Program-made: the position numbers and the translations under genes
Shown: positions 58,142-64,000 of the stretch, one piece after another
Layout of the letters: each line of letters opens with the position of its first letter
Position numbering within the stretch: position 1 is the first letter of the stretch
Notes under the pieces: generated by a model
Told to the model about the DNA's origin: nothing
Databases searched by the model: none
What the model saw: only the letters and a program-made list of their open reading frames with translations
DNA from: Nocardioides silvaticus
GTDB lineage: Bacteria; Actinomycetota; Actinomycetes; Propionibacteriales; Nocardioidaceae
Direction: 5' to 3'
Assembly (NCBI RefSeq): GCF_003160695.1
Contig: NZ_QGDD01000010.1
Span: 62,001 to 126,000 of the forward strand
DNA length: 64,000 nucleotides

Positions 58142-58996
58142 ATGGCCGGCGAATCGGCAGAGATCTCGGCACGCCCGATGAGGGAGAGGGCGAGGCGGCT
58201 CAGGTTGGTCGCGGCTCGCTACGAGCGGCGCGCCGACGACGAGCGGCGTACGGCGCACGCCCTCGAGTCGCTGCCCACCGAGGAGTGGCAGGTCTTCCAC
58301 GACATAGCCTGGCCCGGCCGGCGCTACGCGAGCATAGATCACGTCGTGATCGGTCCGCCGGGTGTGTTCGTCATCGACTCCCAGCACTGGACCGGCCGGG
58401 TGACGGTCGAGGGCGGCGTGCTCCACCGGAACGGGAGGCCCCGCGACGCGGCCACCCTGGCCGCGGCGGAGGCGGCGGCGAGCATCAAGAAGCTCGTCGT
58501 CGCGGTTCAGGACATCCCGGTGCACGCGGTCCTCTGCTTCGCCGGCGACCTGGAGCTGTTCGGGCTCGCCGACGACGCCGTGCTCTGCTCGACCGACACC
58601 GTGGCGACCGTGCTGCGGACGCGGCAGGGCGTCGTCGCCCGCGGGATCCGCGAGGACGTCGCCCGCCAGCTGGCGGAGAAGCTCGGCGACCGCACCACCG
58701 TGCGCAACGTCGTACCCGCCCAGCGGCTGCGGATCTTCCTCCCGGAACCGTCGCGGTTGCCCACCCCGCCGCCGGGGCGGCCAACGGGACGGCTCCGCAG
58801 GTCCGACATCGCCAGCGTGGCGGTCGGGGTCTCGCTCGCGGTCGGCTCGCTGGCCCTGGTCGCGTCGGGGTCGGAGACCCTCGGCGACCTGGGGCAGGCG
58901 GTGGTCGACCTGGTGTCGAACGACTCCGCGCCGGAGCGCCAGCCGGAGATCCAGATGCCCACCGGCTACGAGCCGCCCGCGCAAGACGACAGGTGA
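58142..58996 (+). CDS. NERD-domain protein, paralogue 2
   Basis: 284 residues (MAGESAEISARPMRE...). Same plan as 43086-43919: helical N-terminus, NERD core (HDIAWPGRRYASIDHVVIGP, FVIDSQHWTG, with Ser replacing Ala and Gln replacing Lys of the DAKH form), CFAGDLELF, then a C-terminal transmembrane helix (~230-252). The Lys-to-Gln change in the DAKH motif may abolish nuclease activity here. Role unknown. Confidence 0.78.
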   Translation: MAGESAEISARPMRERARRLRLVAARYERRADDERRTAHALESLPTEEWQVFHDIAWPGRRYASIDHVVIGPPGVFVIDSQHWTGRVTVEGGVLHRNGRPRDAATLAAAEAAASIKKLVVAVQDIPVHAVLCFAGDLELFGLADDAVLCSTDTVATVLRTRQGVVARGIREDVARQLAEKLGDRTTVRNVVPAQRLRIFLPEPSRLPTPPPGRPTGRLRRSDIASVAVGVSLAVGSLALVASGSETLGDLGQAVVDLVSNDSAPERQPEIQMPTGYEPPAQDDR

Positions 58997-59064
58997 TCCG
59001 GGACCCGGTCCCGATCCCTCGCAAACTCCCTCCGCGAGCCCGAGCGGCCCGGCACAATGCGGCT

Positions 59065-59466
59065 GTGATCAGGTTGGTGCCCGCGGTGGTCGTCTTCGTG
59101 TTCTGGCTCTACTGCCTCATCGAGGTCATCACGACGCCGGCGGGCAACGCCCGCAACCTCAGCAAGAACCTGTGGCTGCTGATCGTGTTCATCTTCCCGC
59201 TGGTCGGCTCGATCGCATGGCTGGTCGCGGGACGTCCCGTCTCCGAACGGCGGCTCACCCGCGAGGAGGGTGCGGCGCCCAGCTTCCCCGAGTACGAGCG
59301 CCGAGGTCGCTTCTCGGCGGCCGATCCGGAGAAGGACGAGGAGTTCCTCAAGCAGGTTCGTGAACGGGCGGAGCAGCAGCGCCGCGAGTACGAGGCACGT
59401 CGCCGCGCCGAGCGGGAAGCCGCCGAGCGCCCGGAGGACGAGGAAGGCTCGTCCTCGCCAGCGTGA
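59065..59466 (+). CDS. PLDc_N-type small membrane protein
   Basis: 133 residues from GTG 59065; CACAAT lies 6 nt upstream. Two transmembrane helices (~5-22 and ~38-58, LWLLIVFIFPLVGSIAWLVA) with VITTPAGNARNLSKNLW between them fit the Phospholipase_D-nuclease N-terminal family. A long charged coiled-coil tail follows. Its stop codon lies inside a palindrome of the GTCATTGC family. Confidence 0.8.
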   Translation: MIRLVPAVVVFVFWLYCLIEVITTPAGNARNLSKNLWLLIVFIFPLVGSIAWLVAGRPVSERRLTREEGAAPSFPEYERRGRFSAADPEKDEEFLKQVRERAEQQRREYEARRRAEREAAERPEDEEGSSSPA

Positions 59467-59492
59467 CCCAGGGGCCGCGCTGGCAATGACGA
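59451..59492. repeat. Imperfect palindrome, GTCATTGC family, second copy
   Basis: GTCCTCGCCAGCGTGACCC pairs with GGGCCGCGCTGGCAATGAC-like bases around a short loop (TCGCCAGCG / CGCTGGCAA). Related to 8535-8584. The PLDc_N stop (TGA 59464-59466) falls within it. Confidence 0.65.
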
Positions 59493-59496
59493 CCGG

Positions 59497-59646
59497 TCAG
59501 GAGCGAGCGGCGACCAGGTCGCGTTTGCGGCGGAGGTCGCGCCGGGCGCGGCGGTACTCCACCTCGAGGATCAGCGCCACCCGGGCAGGCCGCAGCGCGC
59601 GGACCGCAGGGCGGTCGGCGGCGCGGGTGCGCTGGAGGGTGGTCAC
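59497..59646 (-). CDS. Possible small basic protein
   Basis: 49 residues from GTG 59646: TTLQRTRAADRPAVRALRPA then ARVALILEVEYRRARRDLRR. The composition is strongly basic with plausible helices, and the frame is clean. No ribosome site and no homologue recognised, so it may be noncoding. Confidence 0.3.
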   Translation of the reverse strand: MTTLQRTRAADRPAVRALRPARVALILEVEYRRARRDLRRKRDLVAARS

Positions 59647-59788
59647 AGGACGAGGGTAGGCAGTGGCCGGGCCGCGCGGCTACCGACTTAAGGATGATTC
59701 GGGGTCCGACCAGGGGTAGCCCTGAGGCGTGCCCTCCGTCAGTCTGGTTCGTTAGGGACTCGGGGGGTTCCTTGGGAGGGGGACCAGC

Positions 59789-59989
59789 ATGGACTACCTA
59801 GGACTGATCATCTTCGCCGTTGCTGCGGTGGGGTTCGCCTACCTCGTCCACGCCATGAGCGTGGCCGGTAGCTGGGACGAGAAGGATCGGGAGGCGCGGC
59901 GGCAGGCCGAGCTCGACCGTCGCGGCGAGGCGGCGCTGGAGGCGCTGCGCGAGCTCGGTCGCAAGTATCCGCGACCCAAGGACTATTGA
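59789..59989 (+). CDS. Small single-helix membrane protein
   Basis: 66 residues: a transmembrane helix (~4-25, LGLIIFAVAAVGFAYLVHAM), then a charged amphipathic helix (EKDREARRQAELDRRGEAAL). A GGGAGGGGG track precedes the ATG. Next to the kinase-BRCT gene; partner unknown. Confidence 0.6.
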   Translation: MDYLGLIIFAVAAVGFAYLVHAMSVAGSWDEKDREARRQAELDRRGEAALEALRELGRKYPRPKDY

Positions 59990-60022
59990 TCCGCGGGGGA
60001 GGGGCGGGGTGAGACTGCCCTC

Positions 60023-61159
60023 ATGCCCCCACCCACGCTCCGGCTGAACACCGTCCTGGTCACCGACGACGGACCCCGCTACCTGGTCGAGCGCAAGCTC
60101 GGCGCGGGCGGCTTCGGCACGACCTACTTCGGGCACCGGGTCACCAAGAGCGGTCGGGTAATGGAGCTGGCGAAGGTCTGCATCAAGGTGTGCACGAGTC
60201 GGAAGGACTGGCACGGTGAGGCCTTCTTCGGCGAGCTGCTGGCGGACGACCCGCGCGTCGTACGGCTCCGCGACGCCGTCGTGCGGACGACGGGCTCGGG
60301 CACCTCGCAGCGCCGCAAGTACATCTTGATCTTCGACTACATGGAGGGCGGCACCGTCGCCGACGCGATCCGGCGCGGGGAGCTGTGCTGGACCGAAGCG
60401 CGGACCCGGCGCGAGATCAAGGCTCTGCTCCGCCTGCTCGCCCGGTTGCACGATGCCGGCGTCACCCACCGCGACCTCAAGCCCGACAACGTCTACCTCC
60501 GCGACGGCAAGCTGGTCGTCGGCGACTTCGGGATCACCCAGCTCGACCTCGACCCGCGGCACAGCAGCGCCTATGCGATGTCCCCGAGGTTCGCGCCCAA
60601 GGAGGCGGTCGCCTCGTGGCGCTGGGGCCAGGCCGACGACGTCTTCCAGGTCGGGCTGCTCGCGGCGACCCTGGTGTCCGGCGAGACCTGGGGCACCGAG
60701 ACGGTCTCGGTGCCGGCGATCTCGCGGCTGCCGGTGAGCGACGAGTTCAAGAGCTGGATCTGGCACGCCACCGGCGCGAAGGCGAAGCGCTACTGGGACG
60801 CCGGCGACGCCATCGAGGCCCTCGACGCCTTGCGGACGACGAGCATCGCACCCGGCCGGGTGCCGCGCTCCCTGGCGGGGCAGGTGGTCGTGTTCACCGG
60901 CGGCATCGCCGGGATGCCCCGGCGCGAGGCGGCCGAGGCCGCCCGCAGCGCCGGTGCGGTCGTGCAGAGCTCGGTCGGCGACGCGACCACGCTGGTCGTC
61001 GTCGGCAAGGTCAACCGCGGCGCCGGCGCCAACGAGGGACTCAAGCTGTTCGCCACCCGGGAGCGGCTGCGTCGTGGCCAGGACATCCGGGTCATCAGCG
61101 ACGCGCAGTTCAGGCGCGCGGTCCGGTCGCACTCCCGGCGGGCGGTCCTGGCGCCCTAG
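60023..61159 (+). CDS. Ser/Thr protein kinase with C-terminal BRCT domain
   Basis: 378 residues from ATG 60023. The Hanks-type kinase is intact: G-loop LGAGGFGTTYFG (27-32 glycines), Lys55 in VCIKV, HRDLKPDN (149-156) and DFG (168-170). After residue ~280 comes a BRCT-like domain (LAGQVVVFTGGIAGMPRREA, AEAARSAGAVVQSSV, TLVVVG), the fold used by NAD-dependent ligase and RFC for phosphopeptide or DNA-end binding. GAGACT (60011-60016) is 6 nt upstream. Suggests a kinase directed to DNA or phosphoproteins. Confidence 0.88.
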   Translation: MPPPTLRLNTVLVTDDGPRYLVERKLGAGGFGTTYFGHRVTKSGRVMELAKVCIKVCTSRKDWHGEAFFGELLADDPRVVRLRDAVVRTTGSGTSQRRKYILIFDYMEGGTVADAIRRGELCWTEARTRREIKALLRLLARLHDAGVTHRDLKPDNVYLRDGKLVVGDFGITQLDLDPRHSSAYAMSPRFAPKEAVASWRWGQADDVFQVGLLAATLVSGETWGTETVSVPAISRLPVSDEFKSWIWHATGAKAKRYWDAGDAIEALDALRTTSIAPGRVPRSLAGQVVVFTGGIAGMPRREAAEAARSAGAVVQSSVGDATTLVVVGKVNRGAGANEGLKLFATRERLRRGQDIRVISDAQFRRAVRSHSRRAVLAP

Positions 61160-61168
61160 GCTCGCCGG

Positions 61169-62065
61169 ATGGACGTCCTGCGTACCCCCGAGTCGCGCTT
61201 CGCGGACCTGCCGGACTACCCGTTCGCGCCGCACTACCTCGACGTTGCGGCGTCGGACACCGAGCCGGTGCGGATGCACTACCTCGACGAGGGACCGAGC
61301 GACGGCCCGCCGGTGCTGCTCCTCCACGGCGAGCCGACGTGGAGCTATCTCTACCGCACGATGATCCCGCCGCTGGTCGACGCGGGCCACCGGGTGCTGG
61401 CGCCGGACCTGATCGGTTTCGGGAGGTCCGACAAGCCGACCCGGCGGGAGGACTACACCTACCTGCGGCACGTCGAGTGGGTCACCGCGTGGCTCGAGCA
61501 CCTCGACCTCCGCGACGTCACCCTGTTCGGCCAGGACTGGGGATCGTTGATCGGGCTCCGGGTCGCTGCCGAGCAGGAGGAGCGGTTCAGCCGCATCATG
61601 ATCGGCAACGGCTTCCTCCCGACGGCCGACCGCGGCACGCCGGCGGCGTTCAGGATCTGGCGCGCGTTCGCCCGCTACACACCGGTGTTCCCCGCCGGCC
61701 GACTGGTCGCGACGGCCACCGTCACCAAGGTCGGCAGCGCCGTGCGAGCGGCGTACGACGCGCCGTACCCCTCGGCGAAGTACCAGGCCGGCGCCCGCGC
61801 CTTCCCCGCCCTGGTGCCGACCGACCCCGACGACCCGGCGGTCCCGGCCAACCGCGCGGCGTGGGCCCGGCTCGGCCGGTGGGAGAAGCCGTTCCTCTGC
61901 GTCTTCGGCGCCGACGACCCGATCCTCGGCAAAGCGGATTGTCCGCTCATCGCGCACGTGCCGGGGGCCGCCGGACAGCCGCACGCGCGGATCCGCGCCG
62001 GGCACTTCCTCCAGGAGGACGCGGGGCCGGAACTGGCGCAGCGACTGATCGCGTGGGAGGCCTGA
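61169..62065 (+). CDS. Haloalkane dehalogenase-like alpha/beta hydrolase
   Basis: 298 residues from ATG 61169. [11 protein letters not shown] supplies halide-stabilising Trp and oxyanion loop; nucleophile Asp in [11 protein letters not shown]; the C-terminal acid is likely in [11 protein letters not shown]; catalytic His in [10 protein letters not shown]. The DhlA/LinB-type pattern indicates dehalogenation or epoxide-type hydrolysis; the true substrate is unknown. TAGGCT (61157-61162), which includes the kinase stop codon, is 6 nt before the ATG. Confidence 0.85.
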   Translation: MDVLRTPESRFADLPDYPFAPHYLDVAASDTEPVRMHYLDEGPSDGPPVLLLHGEPTWSYLYRTMIPPLVDAGHRVLAPDLIGFGRSDKPTRREDYTYLRHVEWVTAWLEHLDLRDVTLFGQDWGSLIGLRVAAEQEERFSRIMIGNGFLPTADRGTPAAFRIWRAFARYTPVFPAGRLVATATVTKVGSAVRAAYDAPYPSAKYQAGARAFPALVPTDPDDPAVPANRAAWARLGRWEKPFLCVFGADDPILGKADCPLIAHVPGAAGQPHARIRAGHFLQEDAGPELAQRLIAWEA

Positions 62066-62202
62066 CGGGCCACGCCGACTCGTAATCAGATATGAAAACG
62101 GAGTCGCCCCGGCCTCCGGTGGGCCGCTGTTACCGTCGATGCGCTCCGTAACACCAGCTCCGCCGTGGGGATCGGGCCCCAGGCTCCTTGGGGGTGGCCG
62201 TG

Positions 62203-63366
62203 GTGGCCGTCGACAGCCTGTCCTTCCGCGCACGCGTGCGTTCCTGCGCGCTCGCTGCCGCGCTCCTCGCGGCGCTGGTCTCCGGAACGGCCGGACCCGC
62301 GGCACCCGCCGCGGCGGCCGACGTCTCGCCGACGCCGGCTGCCACGGTGGGTGCCACGGGGAAGGCGGTCTACGACATCGTGGTCCTGCCCTCGGGCCGG
62401 ACGATCCTCGGCGGTGACTTCACCGCACTCGGTGGCTTCGCCAGGGCGAATCTGGGGGCTGTCCTGGCCAGTGGCGCCGCCGACCGGACGTTCACCCCGA
62501 GGACCGACGGACCGGTGCACGCCATCGCCGCGTCCGCCGACGGCAGCACGCTGTTCATCGGCGGCCGGTTCACCGAGGTCAACGGCGAGCCCCGGCACAA
62601 CCTGGCTGCCATCGACGCGAGGACCGGCGCGCTGGTCACCGACTGGCGGGCCGACACGACCGGCGGCGTGCCGACCGTGACCGCGCTGGCGGTGCACGGC
62701 GACGACCTGCTCGTGGGCGGTCGGTTCTCCGGGATCGACGGGTCGAGCAAGGAGAAGCTCGCCAAGCTCGACGCGACGACCGGCGACCTCGTCGCCTGGA
62801 ACACGTGGGTCAACGGCGCCGTCCTCGACATGAAGATCGGCCCGGACGGGACGACCCTCTGGGTCGGCGGCGAGTTCAAGCGGATCCGTGGCGTCGACCG
62901 TCCCTACTTCGGGGCGATGGACATCGCGTCCGGGGAGCCCACCGGCTACGCGCCGAACGGCAACAGCAGCCGGGTGCTCGCGCTCGCGGTGAGCGCCGAC
63001 GGCCGGTGGGTCTACACGACGAACAACGGCAACCGGACGCGGGGATACAAGCCGGAGGTGTCACCCGACGCGCGCTGGGTGCGCCGCGCCGACGGCAACA
63101 CGCAGGCGCTGGCGATCTGGCGCAACTCGCTCTACCTCGGCGGCCACTTCAGCAGGCTGACCGACACCAGGACGAGCCGCCCGTTCTTCGCCGCGGTGAA
63201 CCGGTTCGACGGCAAGAACAAGCGGTGGAACCCGAAGGCGCGCGGCGCCAACCGCGGCTGCTGGGCACTCGTGGTCGAGGGCAACCGTCTGCACGCCGGT
63301 GGTGGCTTCACCCACTTCAAGAAGCGCAGCCAGCGTCTGTACGCGAGGTTCGACGCGCGGTCCTAG
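62203..63366 (+). CDS. Secreted beta-propeller protein, copy 1
   Basis: 387 residues from GTG 62203; TTG 62188 and GTG 62194 are alternatives. Signal peptide ~1-40 (ALAAALLAALVSGTAGPAAP). The mature part has repeats such as VLPSGRTILGGDFTALGGFA, GSTLFIGGRFTEVNGEPRHN and LLVGGRFSGIDGSSKEK, of the DUF5122/Kelch-like propeller type. Tandem with a close copy downstream. Confidence 0.8.
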   Translation: MAVDSLSFRARVRSCALAAALLAALVSGTAGPAAPAAAADVSPTPAATVGATGKAVYDIVVLPSGRTILGGDFTALGGFARANLGAVLASGAADRTFTPRTDGPVHAIAASADGSTLFIGGRFTEVNGEPRHNLAAIDARTGALVTDWRADTTGGVPTVTALAVHGDDLLVGGRFSGIDGSSKEKLAKLDATTGDLVAWNTWVNGAVLDMKIGPDGTTLWVGGEFKRIRGVDRPYFGAMDIASGEPTGYAPNGNSSRVLALAVSADGRWVYTTNNGNRTRGYKPEVSPDARWVRRADGNTQALAIWRNSLYLGGHFSRLTDTRTSRPFFAAVNRFDGKNKRWNPKARGANRGCWALVVEGNRLHAGGGFTHFKKRSQRLYARFDARS

Positions 63367-63388
63367 CAGCGATGGAGGAGGTACGCCG

Positions 63389-64000
63389 GTGACGGTCGAC
63401 CGACGTCGGGTCCGGTCCCTCCTCTGCGCGCTCGGCGCGGCGATCGTGGGCGTCGGGCTGGTCCTCGCGCCGGCACCGTCCCGGGCCGACGTCTCCCCGA
63501 CGCCGGTGCCGACGCCCAGCCTCTCCGGTCCCGTCGTCTACGACCTTGCGGTCCTCCCCAGCGGCCGGGTCGTGCTGGGCGGTGACTTCACCGCGATCGG
63601 CAGCCTGGCGCGCACCGATGTCGGTGCGCTGCTCACCAACGGGCAGCCCGACCCGGGGTTCGCCGCGCGCACCAACGGCCAGGTCAACGCCGTCGTCGCC
63701 TCGGAGGACGGCAGCCGGGTCTTCATCGGCGGCACGTTCACCGAGGTGAACGGCGTCCCGCGGCAGAACATCGCCGCGCTGAACGCGACCACCGGCGCCG
63801 TCGTACAGGGCTGGCAGGCAGATGCCACCGGCTCCTCGGTGTCGGTCAAGTCGCTCGCGGTCAGCGGCACCCGGCTCTACGTCGGTGGCCGGTTCGACGG
63901 CATCGACGGCATCCACAAGGAGAAGCTCGCCGCTGTCGACGTGAGCACCGGCAACGTCCTGCACTGGAGCACGTGGGTCAACGGCGCCGTGCACGAGGTG
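63389..64000 (+). CDS. Secreted beta-propeller protein, copy 2 (partial)
   Basis: 204 codons visible from GTG 63389 (GGAGGAGG upstream) to the window end. Signal peptide ~8-30 (LLCALGAAIVGVGLVLAPAP). It aligns throughout with the preceding gene: VLPSGRVVLGGDFTAIGSLA, GSRVFIGGTFTEVNGVPRQN, LYVGGRFDGIDGIHKEK, STWVNGAVHEV. A recent tandem duplication or an operon of related surface proteins. Confidence 0.82.
   Translation, partial: MTVDRRRVRSLLCALGAAIVGVGLVLAPAPSRADVSPTPVPTPSLSGPVVYDLAVLPSGRVVLGGDFTAIGSLARTDVGALLTNGQPDPGFAARTNGQVNAVVASEDGSRVFIGGTFTEVNGVPRQNIAALNATTGAVVQGWQADATGSSVSVKSLAVSGTRLYVGGRFDGIDGIHKEKLAAVDVSTGNVLHWSTWVNGAVHEV

Noticed and set aside
43086-58996. A single defence island formed by NERD, ERCC4-Lsr2, EVE, HNH, NYN and Uma2 remnant
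   Set aside because: The genes are scattered over 16 kb on both strands among housekeeping and metabolic genes, some products are secreted, and no known system layout or shared operon is visible.

Overview
The window is high-GC actinobacterial chromosome. The gene content (gluABCD uptake operon, miaB, miaA, dapF, hflX, lexA next to a LysM gene, nrdR with B12-dependent nrdJ), the many GTG starts, and the repeated palindromic elements built on GGTCGTCGAGTAG...GTATCGAGACG point to the Propionibacteriales, most likely Nocardioides or a close relative. The genus is inferred from memory of such genomes, not from a search.

Layout. 1-3.3 kb: minus-strand glutamate-type ABC importer in the order gluA-B-C-D, with gluD running off the left edge. 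3.3-8.5 kb: a frameshifted acetyltransferase, a secreted PLD-like protein, miaB, an S51 peptidase and a phosphotransferase. 8.7-12.3 kb: an XRE-type regulator divergent from an unusual ECF sigma factor fused to a zinc-finger, membrane and extracytoplasmic tail, then a Nudix hydrolase and a small MT0933-type protein. 12.4-18.8 kb: miaA with a duplicated tail, an AraC-DinB protein, a reductase, gamma-glutamyltransferase, a flavin-binding protein and dapF. 18.8-25 kb: a membrane GGDEF-EAL protein, an SDR enzyme, a VWA protein, and an MpaB-type oxygenase divergent from its likely TetR regulator. 25-32 kb: hflX, a secreted RTX-repeat protein, an SGNH hydrolase, a DinG-type helicase, and lexA divergent from a LysM gene across four LexA-box-like sites. 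32.2-36.4 kb: an accessory block of secreted lipoproteins, a PKD-like protein and a DUF559 nuclease-like gene, lying between the usually adjacent LysM gene and nrdR. 36.5-40.3 kb: nrdR and nrdJ with promoter, NrdR-box-like and DnaA-box motifs. 40.4-41.9 kb: a truncated, partly duplicated rtcB just downstream of tRNA-Arg(ACG). 42-47.6 kb: MOSC protein, NERD protein, secreted thermonuclease, a decayed toxin-antitoxin pair and an ERCC4-Lsr2 fusion. 47.7-57.9 kb: AMIN-like protein, a MarR/rhodanese/YceI/CPBP/SnoaL/oxidoreductase run, a short malQ, EVE and HNH proteins, a NYN protein and an M1 aminopeptidase. 58-64 kb: a second NERD protein, small membrane proteins, a Ser/Thr kinase with a C-terminal BRCT domain, a haloalkane-dehalogenase-like enzyme and two tandem secreted beta-propeller proteins, the last cut by the right edge.

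Themes. tRNA and ribosome maintenance genes (miaA, miaB, hflX) and the SOS and ribonucleotide reductase genes form the conserved backbone, with narrower-distribution genes between them. The same repeat family occurs between genes, supplies the stop codons of miaA and the LysM gene, and lies in frame inside miaB and nrdJ. Many genes have a -10-like hexamer only 6-7 nt before the start codon, which suggests leaderless mRNAs. I found no integrase, transposase, CRISPR array or complete known defence system. The most unusual items are the rtcB rearrangement, the in-frame repeats in miaB and nrdJ, the sigma/anti-sigma fusion, the kinase-BRCT fusion and the palindromes flanking the DUF559 gene.
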